A stretch of DNA of 64,000 nucleotides, from positions 62,001 through 126,000 of the forward strand of contig NZ_AXAL01000008.1 of assembly GCF_000472785.1 (NCBI RefSeq). The letters are read 5' to 3'. Every line of letters begins with the position of its first letter. Position 1 is the first letter of the stretch. A program made the position numbers and the translations under genes. This DNA comes from Mesorhizobium loti CJ3sym. GTDB lineage: Bacteria > Pseudomonadota > Alphaproteobacteria > Rhizobiales > Rhizobiaceae. The notes beneath the pieces were generated by a model. It did no database searches and had not been told where the DNA came from. It saw only the letters and a list, made by a program, of their open reading frames with translations. Shown one piece after another: positions 1 through 8,682 of the stretch.

Positions 1-404
1 CCCAATGGCCGGAAATCTTTTTCATTGTCCGTGAGCACGACCAGATCATGTTGGCGGCCGGTCGCGGCAATGGCGATGTCCTCAAATCCCGGCGATATGC
101 CTGCCGAACGCGCAACCGCCATAAGTTGACCTGTCACGGTTGCCGTCTCAAGATCCATAGGCAGGATTCGGCTCCGATAATAATGCCGGATTTCTCCCCA
201 CCATTCCGTGAGTGCGGCAGCTTTCCTCGTGGCTCCAACGCGCGTGGCGTGCGCGATCCCATCTTCGATTTCGGCTGCCGTGATGACGGACAGCCATAGG
301 TCGGATGACCGATCAACGATCCAGGCCACCAGTGCATCATCGGCAGGCGTCCGATGCTTTGAGGGTGCCAGCAGACTGACGACATTGGTATCCAGCAGGT
401 ACAC
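1..404 (-). CDS. vapC: VapC-type PIN-domain toxin, 3' end outside window
   Basis: Toxin of a type II toxin-antitoxin pair; PIN-domain proteins of this family are Mg-dependent RNases that cleave tRNA or other RNA. The 135 visible residues start with a hydrophobic strand ending in LLDTN (Asp5) and carry Glu45 (TAAEIEDGI), Asp109 (FEDIAIAA) and Asp126 (LTDNEKDF), the four acidic residues of the PIN active site. The GTG start at 404 lies 2 nt after the antitoxin stop; no ATG is available in frame nearby. Family members have about 135-145 residues, so only a few C-terminal residues are missing. The RNA target cannot be predicted. Confidence 0.85.
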   Translation of the reverse strand, partial: MYLLDTNVVSLLAPSKHRTPADDALVAWIVDRSSDLWLSVITAAEIEDGIAHATRVGATRKAAALTEWWGEIRHYYRSRILPMDLETATVTGQLMAVARSAGISPGFEDIAIAATGRQHDLVVLTDNEKDFRPL

Positions 405-406
405 GA

Positions 407-664
407 TCAGAATGCCGGATCACTCAAGGCACGTGCAGGTTTGTGCCCGCCCACGGACAGATCGCCCTCTTCAAGAGGCGAATTCGTCAGCAGCCACCCA
501 AGCGACGGCACCCGGGAAAGGCGTTCGTAGTCGGAGTAGCTGATGACAACGGCTTCCCTTTTGCCATGACGGGTCACAACCGTCGGTGTCCCCGCCACAG
601 CCTCGTCTACAACATGGGAAAACGTGGCTTTCACGTCTTTAAGTTGGGCTTCTTTCATTGCCAT
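407..664 (-). CDS. vapB: Phd/YefM-family antitoxin
   Basis: 85-residue partner of the PIN toxin just downstream. The N-terminal half (LKDVKATFSHVVDEA, then TVVTRHGKREAVVIS and YSDYERL) is the Phd/YefM DNA-binding fold; the C-terminal part should wrap the toxin. Such antitoxins neutralise the toxin and repress their own operon, and a perfect dyad sits directly upstream at 674-688. ATG at 664 is taken as start; ATG at 658 is an alternative. Confidence 0.85.
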   Translation of the reverse strand: MAMKEAQLKDVKATFSHVVDEAVAGTPTVVTRHGKREAVVISYSDYERLSRVPSLGWLLTNSPLEEGDLSVGGHKPARALSDPAF

Positions 665-673
665 ACACTTCAG

Positions 674-688
674 TGACCAAAGTGGTCA
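674..688. promoter_or_regulatory. Putative toxin-antitoxin operator
   Basis: Perfect inverted repeat TGACCA-AAG-TGGTCA ending 10 nt before the antitoxin start, the position expected for autoregulation by a Phd/YefM antitoxin. Binding is inferred. Confidence 0.5.
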
Positions 689-803
689 TATAGCGCATGG
701 AGCTCACGCAAACAAGGAGCCAAGAATGTCGGTTGGAATCAGGATAAAGGGATTTCGCGCAGATCGTAAGCGCGCAAAGATCGCCGTTCAAGGAAAGGCA
801 TCC

Positions 804-2162
804 CTAAACCAGCATGCCCATCGGGTTTTCGATCAGCCGCTTGAAGGCGACCAGCAGTTCGGCCCCCAGCGCTCCGTCGACGGCGCGATGGTCGGTCGAC
901 AGCGTCACCAACATCACGGTGGCGATCTTGATCTCGCCATTCTTGACCACCGCTCGCTCCTTGCCGGCGCCGACCGCCAGGATCGTCGCATGCGGCGGGT
1001 TGATGACGGCGGCAAAGTCCTTGATGCCGAACATGCCGAGGTTCGACACCGCCGTGGTGCCGCCCTGGTACTCTTCCGGCTTCAGCTTGCGGCTGCGGGC
1101 ACGGCTCGCCAGATCCTTCATCTCGTTGGAGATCACGGACAGCGTCTTTTCGTCCGCATGCCGAATGATCGGCGTGATCAGGCCGCCGGGGATCGACACG
1201 GCAACGCCGACATCGGCATGCTTATGCTTGACCATGGCGCTTTCGGTCCATGAGGCATTGGCATCCGGCACAGCCTTCAGCGCCATCGCCATCGCCTTGA
1301 TGACCATGTCGTTGACCGACAGCTTGTAAGCCGGGGCGTCACCCTTGTCGGTCTTCTTGACGGGAGCTGCCGCATTGATCTGCGTGCGCAGTGCCAAGAG
1401 CGCATCGAGTTCGCAGTCGAGCGTGAGATAAAAATGCGGGATGGTGGTCTTGGCCTCGACCAGGCGCCGCGCGATGGTCTTGCGCATATTGTCATGTGGG
1501 ACGAGGTCGTAGGAGCCGGGTTCGAACAAACGAAGCACCTGATCGTCCGACATCGCTTTCACCCCCGGGGTGGATGCAACAGCAGGAGCTTCAGGAGCCT
1601 CCGCTGAGGCCTCCTTGGTGGCGCCCTTGGCGATCGCCGCGTCAATATCCGCCTTGACCACGCGGCCGTACGGACCAGTGCCCGATAGGGCTGAGAGGTT
1701 CAGCCCTGCCTCGCGAGCCAGACGACGAGCTAAAGGCGTCGCACGGGCACGACCTTCACCCTCGCCCTTGTGGGGAGGGTCGGCCGGCCTTCCGGCCGGG
1801 GCGGGGGGTGCGGCGGCGGGTTCACCCCCACCCGCGCCTGCGGCGCGACCTCCGCCATCAGAGGGGGAGGTGGGAGCTTCGATCTTCATCGGCTCGGCGC
1901 TTACGCCAGTCCCATAAGCCTCGCCATCGGCATAAATCCACGCCACCGCCGCGCCGACCGGAATGTCCACGCCTTCCCTACCGGTCACATCGCGCAGCAC
2001 GCCGCTGGCCGGTGCGTCGATTTCCATCGCCGCCTTGTCGGTCTCGATCTCGAACAGCACATCGCCCTTCTTGACGGTCGCGCCTTCCTCGGCGAACCAG
2101 CGCGAGATCTGTCCGGTCGCCATGTCCATGTCGACCTTGGGAAGAATGACTTCGATCGGCAT
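804..2162 (-). CDS. pdhC: 2-oxo acid (pyruvate) dehydrogenase complex E2, dihydrolipoamide acetyltransferase
   Basis: Core of a 2-oxo acid dehydrogenase complex: takes the acyl group from E1 on a swinging lipoyl arm and passes it to CoA. Residues 1-80 form a lipoyl domain with Lys43 in ETDKAAME; about 140-177 is the E3-binding domain (ATPLARRLAREAGL, GTGPYGRVVKADI); from about 215 comes the catalytic domain ending with the DHRAVDG motif. The Pro/Ala linker (residues 97-139) is encoded by a palindromic repeat, described separately. Stop of pdhB lies 3 nt upstream. No E3 (dihydrolipoamide dehydrogenase) gene is adjacent, so E3 must be supplied from elsewhere. An acetoin-type complex is an alternative. 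Confidence 0.92.
   Translation of the reverse strand: MPIEVILPKVDMDMATGQISRWFAEEGATVKKGDVLFEIETDKAAMEIDAPASGVLRDVTGREGVDIPVGAAVAWIYADGEAYGTGVSAEPMKIEAPTSPSDGGGRAAGAGGGEPAAAPPAPAGRPADPPHKGEGEGRARATPLARRLAREAGLNLSALSGTGPYGRVVKADIDAAIAKGATKEASAEAPEAPAVASTPGVKAMSDDQVLRLFEPGSYDLVPHDNMRKTIARRLVEAKTTIPHFYLTLDCELDALLALRTQINAAAPVKKTDKGDAPAYKLSVNDMVIKAMAMALKAVPDANASWTESAMVKHKHADVGVAVSIPGGLITPIIRHADEKTLSVISNEMKDLASRARSRKLKPEEYQGGTTAVSNLGMFGIKDFAAVINPPHATILAVGAGKERAVVKNGEIKIATVMLVTLSTDHRAVDGALGAELLVAFKRLIENPMGMLV
1746..1874 (-). repeat. Palindromic repeat element translated in frame inside pdhC
   Basis: About 129 bp (43 codons) of GC-rich, partly self-complementary sequence. It runs from a CTCGCCCTTGTGGGGAGGG motif near 1759 through GGCCGGCCTTCCGGCCGG to GAGGGGGAGGTGGGAG near 1862. 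It encodes a Gly/Ala/Pro/Glu-rich stretch (SDGGGRAAGAGGGEP to PPHKGEGEG) between the lipoyl and E3-binding domains. The composition matches palindromic repeats common in rhizobial intergenic regions (from memory). It keeps the frame open. Confidence 0.6.
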
Positions 2163-2165
2163 CGC

Positions 2166-3164
2166 TCAGCGAACCCCTTTCACGAGGTCGCGCGCGGCGG
2201 TGATGATATCGGGAACCTGCGGCACGGTGGCCTTTTCCAGCTCCGGATTGTAGGGGATCGGCGTCTCGGCACCGCCCAGCCGCACGATCGGCGCATCGAG
2301 ATAATCGAACGCCTCGCTCTCGGCGATCATCGCGCTGACCTCGGCGCCGATACCCAGCGTCTTGACCGCTTCGTAGACGCACATCAGCCGCGACGTCTTC
2401 TTGACACTGTCGATAACGGTCTGCTTGTCCATCGGCCGGATGGTCCGGAGATCGACAACTTCGACGTCGATGCCTTCTGCTTCCAGCACGGCTGCCGCGT
2501 CGAGCGCCTTCTGCACCATGATCGAGGTGGCGACGATGGTGAGGTCGCGGCCCTCACGGCGGATATCGGCCTTGCCGATTGGCACCGTGTAATAGCCCTC
2601 GGGCACCGGACCTTTCGCCTTGTAGAGCAGCTTGTGCTCGAAGATCATCACTGGATCGGGATCGGCGACAGCGGCCAAAAGCATGCCCTTGGCATCATAA
2701 GGCGTCGCCGGCTGGATGACTTTCAGCCCCGGCACATGGCCGAGCCAGGCTTCCAGGCTCTGGCTGTGCTGCGCGGCCGCACCCGTGCCCGAGCCGGCGG
2801 GAAAGCGCATCACCACAGGCACCGAAACCTCGCCGCCCAGCATGAAGCGCATCTTGGCCGCCTGGTTGACGATCTGCTCCATGGCCAGCGTGGCGAAATC
2901 GGAAAACTGGAATTCGAAGATCGGCCGCATGCCGGTGAGGGCCGCACCCACCGCGACGCCCGCTCCGCCCAGCTCCGAAATCGGCGTATCGATGACGCGC
3001 TCCGTACCGAAGCGCTCGACCAGATCGCCTGTCACCTGGAAGGCGCCGCCATAGACGCCGATATCCTCGCCCATCAGGAAGACGCGTTCGTCCATCTCCA
3101 TGGCGATCGCCATGGCTTCCTGGATCGCCTGGGCGTAGCTCAGTTCACGCACCATCGCGTCCAT
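2166..3164 (-). CDS. pdhB: 2-oxo acid (pyruvate) dehydrogenase E1 beta subunit
   Basis: Beta subunit of the thiamine-diphosphate E1 that decarboxylates the 2-oxo acid and acylates the lipoyl arm. Typical features are the N-terminal YAQAIQEAM, the [14 protein letters not shown] loop carrying the ThDP-activating Glu, [17 protein letters not shown], and the C-terminal transketolase domain ([13 protein letters not shown]). Length (332 residues) is normal. ATG at 3164 overlaps the pdhA stop as TGATG; GTG one codon upstream (3167) is possible. Translation is probably coupled to pdhA. Confidence 0.92.
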   Translation of the reverse strand: MDAMVRELSYAQAIQEAMAIAMEMDERVFLMGEDIGVYGGAFQVTGDLVERFGTERVIDTPISELGGAGVAVGAALTGMRPIFEFQFSDFATLAMEQIVNQAAKMRFMLGGEVSVPVVMRFPAGSGTGAAAQHSQSLEAWLGHVPGLKVIQPATPYDAKGMLLAAVADPDPVMIFEHKLLYKAKGPVPEGYYTVPIGKADIRREGRDLTIVATSIMVQKALDAAAVLEAEGIDVEVVDLRTIRPMDKQTVIDSVKKTSRLMCVYEAVKTLGIGAEVSAMIAESEAFDYLDAPIVRLGGAETPIPYNPELEKATVPQVPDIITAARDLVKGVR

Positions 3165-4192
3165 CACGCCTGCTCCGTATACACGTAATTTCCGGTCTCG
3201 CTGACGTGAGGCGACGGGCTCGCCTTGGCGAACTCGATGCCGTCGGCGATCTCCTGCGCCACCGCTACACGGATGGCCTCGATGCCCTTGTCGTCGATGA
3301 AGCCGAATTCGCGCAATTCGTTTTCGAACAGCGTGATCGGGTCGCGGTTCGACATCCAGTCCTCGATCTCTTCCTTGGTGCGATAGCGGTTGCGATCGCT
3401 CTTGGAATGGCCGCGATGGCGGTAGGTCTTGGATTCGATCAGCGTCGGGCCCTCGCCGGCGCGGGCACGCTCGACAGCCTTGTAGGACGCCTCGGCGACC
3501 TCCGAAAAAATGTTGCCGTTGACGATGACGCCGGGCATCGAATAGGCGGCAGCGCGGTCGGCGATGTTCTTCACCGCGGTCGAGCGGGCGGTCGACGTCG
3601 ACATGCCATAGCCATTGTTCTCGCAGACGAAAATCACCGGCAGCTTCCAGACTGCCGCCATGTTGAGCGCCTCGTGGAAGGCACCCTCATTGTTGGCGCC
3701 GTCACCGAAGAAGGAGACGACGACCTTGCCGGTCTTCATCATCTTGGAAGAGAGCGCTGCGCCGACGGCGATCGGAATGCCGCCGCCGACAATGCCGTTG
3801 GCGCCGAGATTGCCCTTGGCGACATCGGCAATGTGCATCGAACCGCCACGGCCCTTGCAGTAGCCGGTGGTCTTGCCGAAGAATTCGGCGAACATGCGTT
3901 TGACTTCGGCGCCCTTGGCGATGCAGTGGCCATGGCCGCGATGCGTCGAGGTGATCTGGTCATCCTCGCCAAGCGGCATACAGATGCCCATGGCGCTGGC
4001 TTCCTGGCCGATCGACAAATGCATCGTGCCGTGGATCAGGCCACGCGTGTAGCTGTCCTCCGCGCCCTCTTCGAAGCGACGGATGAGGTACATCTTGTAG
4101 AGCACGTGCTTGAGCTGTTCGGCGCTGTACTGGCGATAGACGAAAGGCAGGTTGGCGCGACTGTCGGCGACGGCTTTGCTGGCTGTGCCCAT
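3164..4192 (-). CDS. pdhA: 2-oxo acid (pyruvate) dehydrogenase E1 alpha subunit
   Basis: 342-residue alpha subunit of the E1 heterotetramer. The ThDP-binding motif is visible as [18 protein letters not shown] followed by [12 protein letters not shown]; the phosphorylation-loop equivalent is [11 protein letters not shown]. The open frame extends further upstream, but ATG at 4192 (MGTASKAV) lies 2 nt after the stop of the upstream oxidoreductase and matches usual E1 alpha length. Order oxidoreductase-pdhA-pdhB-pdhC, with 2-3 nt gaps or overlaps, indicates one operon. Confidence 0.92.
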   Translation of the reverse strand: MGTASKAVADSRANLPFVYRQYSAEQLKHVLYKMYLIRRFEEGAEDSYTRGLIHGTMHLSIGQEASAMGICMPLGEDDQITSTHRGHGHCIAKGAEVKRMFAEFFGKTTGYCKGRGGSMHIADVAKGNLGANGIVGGGIPIAVGAALSSKMMKTGKVVVSFFGDGANNEGAFHEALNMAAVWKLPVIFVCENNGYGMSTSTARSTAVKNIADRAAAYSMPGVIVNGNIFSEVAEASYKAVERARAGEGPTLIESKTYRHRGHSKSDRNRYRTKEEIEDWMSNRDPITLFENELREFGFIDDKGIEAIRVAVAQEIADGIEFAKASPSPHVSETGNYVYTEQA

Positions 4193-4194
4193 GA

Positions 4195-5523
4195 TCAGGC
4201 TCCCACGGTTCCGTAGACGAGTTTGTCCTGGCGGGCGCGCAGTTCGGCGATCTTGGAGCCCGGGGCCGGCGCCGCATTCGCATAGGTGATGAGCTCGCCC
4301 TTCTTGATCGGCGCCGTCACCGAACCGCCCTGCAGCAGGCCGCAGGGAATGGCCTTGGCGGCATGCGCTTCCGGCGCCGTCATGATCCAGGCGCGGTAGC
4401 AATATTCACCGATCGCATCGAGCTTTTCGCCGGGCTGCATGTCCTTCTTGGCCACGGCGGCGACTTCGGCCACGGGCTTGGCCAGCGGCACCATGTCGGC
4501 CTTGCCATAAAGCACGACCCGGGCGCAGGTCAGCGGCACTTCGAGCGAGGTCAAATGATAGGGACGGTGAAAGGTGAAGTACGGGCCTTTGCCCATCTTC
4601 AAATCTTCCATGCGCTCCGAGATGCGCGGATGCGACATGTCGGCGACGACGAAGACGCCGGGAGCGACGCCCTTGCCGATGGAATAGTCGACGACGCCGA
4701 CCCTGGACAGCACGCCGCCATCCTTCTGCGGCACCAGGACTTTCGAGAGTTCGCCGAGCGTCGCGGCCGGGCCATGCATGCCGGCCTTGTCGGGCACCAG
4801 CCCGGTGGCGTTGGCGATCGCCGCCATCTCGACCATGGTTTTCGAGCCGTCGACGAATTCGACCAGCATGCGCACATTCATGTGCCGGCGCTTGGCCTCT
4901 TCCTCATAGGCGGGTGGGGTGGCATCGATGTTGAGCGGATTGTTCTTGCCCTTGCCGGCGGCGACGATCGGGTGACCCATGGCCGAGACGAACTCGATCA
5001 GCTCCATGCAGGAGGAAGGCTCGTCGCCGGCGCCCAGCGAATAGGTGACGCCGAGCCGGTCGGCCTCGCTCTTCAGATAGGCGCCGATGGTGACATCGGC
5101 TTCGACATTCATCATCACCAGATGCTTGCCATGCTCCATGGCGCGCAGGCCGATCTCGGCGCCGACGGCGGGGACGCCGGTGGCATCGATGACGACGTCG
5201 ATCAGGTCATTGTTGATGACCAGATTGGCATCGTTGGTGACCGCCACCTTGCCGGCTTCTATGGCCGCGGTCATCGCCGAGGCGTTCGACACCTCGCGCG
5301 CATGGCCGGTTTCCTGGAAGGCGATGTCGACCGCCTTGCTGGCGGCGGGTAGGTTCAGTTCGGAAATCGCCCCGATCTCGATGCCGGACATGTGGGCGAC
5401 GCGGGTGACGATATCGGTTCCCATCTCGCCGGAGCCGATGAGGCCGATGCGGATGGGCTTGCCGGACTTGCCGCGTTCCTCGAGATCGCGGGCAAGACCC
5501 GTCAGCGAAACATTGGACGCCAT
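4195..5523 (-). CDS. Homoserine-dehydrogenase-like NAD(P) oxidoreductase with C-terminal SAF domain
   Basis: About 442 residues. The N-terminal Rossmann fold begins at RIGLIGSGEMGTDI (about residues 24-37); the middle resembles the homoserine dehydrogenase fold (VVIDATGVPAVGAEIG, SLGAGDEPSSCMELIEF); the C-terminus (KKDMQPGEKLDAIGEYCY, then APIKKGELITYAN) is an SAF domain. This matches COG4091, predicted homoserine-dehydrogenase-like proteins sometimes mislabelled FlgA. Substrate unknown. ATG at 5523 is chosen because GGGAGGA precedes it at good spacing; upstream in-frame ATGs exist. As first gene of the operon with E1/E2 it probably makes, directly or indirectly, the 2-oxo acid the complex consumes. 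Confidence 0.75.
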   Translation of the reverse strand: MASNVSLTGLARDLEERGKSGKPIRIGLIGSGEMGTDIVTRVAHMSGIEIGAISELNLPAASKAVDIAFQETGHAREVSNASAMTAAIEAGKVAVTNDANLVINNDLIDVVIDATGVPAVGAEIGLRAMEHGKHLVMMNVEADVTIGAYLKSEADRLGVTYSLGAGDEPSSCMELIEFVSAMGHPIVAAGKGKNNPLNIDATPPAYEEEAKRRHMNVRMLVEFVDGSKTMVEMAAIANATGLVPDKAGMHGPAATLGELSKVLVPQKDGGVLSRVGVVDYSIGKGVAPGVFVVADMSHPRISERMEDLKMGKGPYFTFHRPYHLTSLEVPLTCARVVLYGKADMVPLAKPVAEVAAVAKKDMQPGEKLDAIGEYCYRAWIMTAPEAHAAKAIPCGLLQGGSVTAPIKKGELITYANAAPAPGSKIAELRARQDKLVYGTVGA

Positions 5524-5846
5524 ACCGCTCATTCCTCCCATAGTGCAGGCTTGTTCATTCGCTTGACGGGTATTGAACATCTGTATTTCTGTCAAGACTA
5601 ATGTGCAAATCCACATGCTTTTAGGCCGCTTTCCAGCTGGCCGTTAACAGGGGCGAAAAGCGACGGTGAAAGTCCGCCGTCGGCGGGTCCAATGCCGACG
5701 AATGAGGCCAGCATGCCCACCATGGCCGCGGCCAGCCCCTGGCTCCCGGCCGATGGTATCGCTCTTGGAAGCCGCATGCGGACAAACCAGCGACCGCGAG
5801 ATTTTCGCGTCGCTGACAGGGCTTGTGGGAAAAAGGACTTCGTCCT
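5524..5846. other. Intergenic region between divergent genes
   Basis: About 320 nt separating the SAF-domain oxidoreductase (minus) from the glycosyltransferase-like gene (plus). It must hold both promoters. A minus-strand open frame crosses it but also overlaps the plus-strand gene and shows no recognisable family. I found no clear riboswitch, terminator or repeat. Confidence 0.4.
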
Positions 5847-6782
5847 ATGGAACAAGCAGCTTATTTCGAGCCTGGCGGAATTCTGATGAGCTGGAAGCCG
5901 GCCAAGGGCCTTGTCGATCTGCTGAACCAGAACTGGCCCGTCAGAAAAGCCAAGGCTTTTCGCAACGCCCTTCTTGAACGCAATTTTCGCGCGCGCGGCA
6001 TTCCCGAAGGTCTGGAATTCGCGGAAGAACTGTGGCGAACCGGCTCCCGGCGCTTCTGTTTTGTCATTGCATTCAATACCCCCTGGGTCATCGACGCGCT
6101 TGCCCGCGCCTGGCAATTGTATTCATCTGGAATGACACTGGTCGTCGTCGACAACTCGTCCGATCAATCGGCCAGGGCAAGTATCGCGGGCATCTGCCGG
6201 GCCCGAAACGTCGCTTATTTCGGTTTGCCTCGGAACTGGGATAGTCATCCCAACCGGTCGCACGGAACGTCCATGAACTGGACTTTCTACAATATCGTCC
6301 GGCCGACCCGACCGGAGCTTTTCGGATTTCTGGATCACGACTGCTTTCCGATCATCCCCGTGGACATTCCCGCGATGATGGAGGGAAAAATCGTCTATGG
6401 TTCAAAGCGCCCGGCAGCAGTGGACCCCGAAGCGTGGTTCATGTGGGCGGGGTTCTGCTTCTACCGATTCAGCGCCGTAGAAGCGTTGGATATGGACTTC
6501 ACCCCGCGCTTCGTCAGCGGAATGGACACCGGCGGTGGAAACTGGGATCTCCTTTATCGCGGGCTTGGCGAAAACGATATTGCGGATGCAAAAACGACGC
6601 CCGATCTCGACCTTCGCGGAATCGAGGCGGACCACCGCATGCTGGACGGAGCCTTCTTTCACGTCGGCGGCGCCTCCCACAGGAAACTGGCCGCTACCCG
6701 GCAGTACCGGCGACTGATCTCCGACCATGTGTGGGAGGCCTATCTCGGCGGTGACGAAAGCCGCCTCGTCAGGGACCCATGA
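5847..6782 (+). CDS. Glycosyltransferase-like protein (GT-A fold), substrate unknown
   Basis: 311 residues. FCFVIAFNTPWVIDALARA, then LVVVDNSSDQSARASI and the acidic FGFLDHDCFPIIP resemble the nucleotide-sugar binding half of GT2-type glycosyltransferases, with DHD as a candidate metal-binding DxD. A later segment (FVSGMDTGGGNWD, ADHRMLDGAFFHVGG) could form the acceptor side. No signal peptide or membrane helix, so probably cytosolic. ATG at 5847 has AAGGA upstream; GTG at 5823 and ATG at 5886 are alternatives. Its 3' end overlaps the convergent phosphodiesterase pseudogene by 14 nt. The family call is by motif only. Confidence 0.55.
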   Translation: MEQAAYFEPGGILMSWKPAKGLVDLLNQNWPVRKAKAFRNALLERNFRARGIPEGLEFAEELWRTGSRRFCFVIAFNTPWVIDALARAWQLYSSGMTLVVVDNSSDQSARASIAGICRARNVAYFGLPRNWDSHPNRSHGTSMNWTFYNIVRPTRPELFGFLDHDCFPIIPVDIPAMMEGKIVYGSKRPAAVDPEAWFMWAGFCFYRFSAVEALDMDFTPRFVSGMDTGGGNWDLLYRGLGENDIADAKTTPDLDLRGIEADHRMLDGAFFHVGGASHRKLAATRQYRRLISDHVWEAYLGGDESRLVRDP

Positions 6783-7544
6783 CCAGCTCGGGCCGACCGT
6801 CCAGGAAATCATGGAAATGGACGATCACCTCATCCGCATCTATGAAAATGACGGCGTAGGCGGGTGGTTCATGACCCAGGCTCCAGCTCTGCGAGAAATC
6901 GAGCGCGCTCTGGTGGTTGGTGCTGCGCAGCGTGCTGACCGGTATGCCGCGCCAACTGCCGGCGATCTGCCGGTGGACATGGCCGGCGAAGATGTGGCGG
7001 ACATTGCCGTGGCGCGACAGCACCTCGTGGAAGGCGTCGGCGTCGGCCAGCCTTACCGCGTCGAGCACCGGCATGTGTATCCGGAATGGCGGATGATGCA
7101 TGAAGAGAAAACCGGGCCGCGCGCTTCGCTGAGCTTTTCATCCAGCCAGTCGAGGCGCGCGCGGCACAACCAGCCCTCGACATGGCCGCTGTCCAGCGTG
7201 TCGAGCAGGATCAGCCGACCCTCGTTGCCGTCGAAAACGCTCTGCACGAACCCTTGCTCGGCAACGACATCAGGGAACATCTCGAGAAAAAGCGCCCGGT
7301 CGTCATGGTTGCCGAGCATCAACCGGCAAGGCGGAGCAAATTGCGCCAGCCGATCCCGCAACGCCGCATAGGCGGCACGCTCGCCATCATTGGTCAGGTC
7401 GCCTGAAATCACAACCAGATCGGCATCGGCGTGGTTCTTGCCGATGTCGGCAAGGCAGGCCTCCAGCCTCGCCAGCGGATCGGAACCGTAGAGAAGGCCA
7501 CCCGGCGTCATCAGATGCGGATCGGAGAGCTGGATGATTTTCAT
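6769..7544 (-). pseudogene. CpdA-like metallophosphoesterase, frameshifted
   Basis: Class III cyclic-nucleotide phosphodiesterase-like gene split across two frames. The first (from ATG 7544, MKIIQLSDPHLM) carries LSDPH, VVISGDLTND and MLGNHDD; the second carries MHHPPFRIHMP and FAGHVHR. Together these are all the metal-binding motifs of the family. The frame is lost near 7105-7117, where ARGPVF should continue to LFMHHPP: one base is missing in the run GTTTTCTCTTC. The full-length product would be about 258 residues. It follows the LacI gene by 25 nt on the same strand. A sequencing error cannot be excluded. Confidence 0.75.
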
Positions 7545-7569
7545 GGGCAGCGACCTGTAGCTGTGGATT

Positions 7570-8637
7570 TCAGATTGAACTGGGCAAGGGCTCCGCATCA
7601 TGCGGAACAAAGCTGCCACGCACGACCAGCGGCACGCCCAGGCGCTCGCGAATCGGCGGCAGATCCGGTTGCTGCTGGCGCAGGTCGAGCAGTGCGACGG
7701 CCCGGGCGGCCATGGTCTCCGGATCCTGACGGAAGGTGGTCAGCTGGTAGGCAAGCCAGCCGGCTTCCGGGATGTCGTCGAAGCCGATCACCGAGAGATC
7801 GCTGGGGATGTTGAGCCCGGCCTGACGCGCATGGTCCATGACGCCAAAGGCGATGAGGTCGTTGACGCAGAAAATCGCCTGCGGTCGACCTTGGCCATCG
7901 ATCAGGGCCTTGCCTGCCTGCAGCCCGCCTGCATAGTCCGTATCCCCGCCTCGAGCAATCACAACTTCCGCGCCCAGACGCGCTGCCTCGGTGCAGAAGG
8001 CATCCTCGCGTTCGGTGATGGTGGGTGTACCCGACAGCGATCCCGCCAGGCCGAGCCTTGTCATGCCGCGCGCGACGAACAGCGCTGCCGCGAGCTTGGC
8101 TGCCGCACTGCCGTCGGTCTGGATGTGATCGGCCTCCGGTTCCGATCGGCCGATGACCACCAGCGGCTGGCCATTGCGCCGCGCGAGTTCGAAGAAGGAC
8201 GAAGGCGGCGAGCCGGAAAGGATGATCGTCGCCTCGGCGCGATGGCCAAGCAGCGTCTTCTGAGCCGATATCAGCTCCTGCTCGGTCTGGCCGGTGTTGA
8301 TCATGGCCGGAACATTGCCGCGATGGATCAGCGCCTTGGTCAGCGCGGCTGTGAGATGGGCGCGAAAGCCGACCTCCGGCTTGGTCACCACCAGTCCGAC
8401 CAGCCGGCTCTGGTTGGCGAGCAGGCCACGCGCCAGATCGTTGACCTGATAGCCGAGTTCTTCCGCCGCGCGCATGATCTTCTCGCGCGTCTCGGTGGCG
8501 ACGCTGGCGCCTGGCGTGAAGGCGCGCGACACCGCCGAACGCGACACCCCCGCCTGGCGCGCGACATGCAGGGCGCTGACCGAACGAAGCTTGTCCGAGG
8601 TCTTGTCGCCCGTGGTCGAGTTCTTGTCCGCCGTCAT
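7570..8637 (-). CDS. LacI-family transcriptional regulator
   Basis: 355 residues. An N-terminal helix-turn-helix and hinge (ALHVARQAGVSRSAVSRAF, then TREKIMRAAEELGYQVN) is followed by a periplasmic-binding-protein-like effector domain (LVGLVVTKPEVGF through PQAIFCVNDLIAFGVMDHA and DLSVIGFDDIPEAGW). It is expected to bind an operator and respond to a sugar or related ligand. ATG at 8637 (MTADKNST) is used; the frame opens earlier but into the neighbouring ABC remnant. The target is unclear, since the neighbours are a broken phosphodiesterase and a broken transporter gene. Confidence 0.88.
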   Translation of the reverse strand: MTADKNSTTGDKTSDKLRSVSALHVARQAGVSRSAVSRAFTPGASVATETREKIMRAAEELGYQVNDLARGLLANQSRLVGLVVTKPEVGFRAHLTAALTKALIHRGNVPAMINTGQTEQELISAQKTLLGHRAEATIILSGSPPSSFFELARRNGQPLVVIGRSEPEADHIQTDGSAAAKLAAALFVARGMTRLGLAGSLSGTPTITEREDAFCTEAARLGAEVVIARGGDTDYAGGLQAGKALIDGQGRPQAIFCVNDLIAFGVMDHARQAGLNIPSDLSVIGFDDIPEAGWLAYQLTTFRQDPETMAARAVALLDLRQQQPDLPPIRERLGVPLVVRGSFVPHDAEPLPSSI

Positions 8638-8682
8638 CGGTTGACGCTCATAATCTTCAATGGCCAACCCGCGACAGCACAT

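Noticed and set aside
624..1253. Plus-strand frame with an AAGGAG before ATG 726
   Set aside because: Most of it lies antisense to the conserved 3' end of pdhC and it has no recognisable domain.
5600..5760. Possible cobalamin-type riboswitch suggested by GGTGAAAGTCCG
   Set aside because: No B12-box or the other conserved paired elements could be found around it.
5598..6116. Minus-strand frame in and beyond the 5.6 kb intergenic region
   Set aside because: Overlaps the 5' half of the better-supported plus-strand gene; no family pattern.
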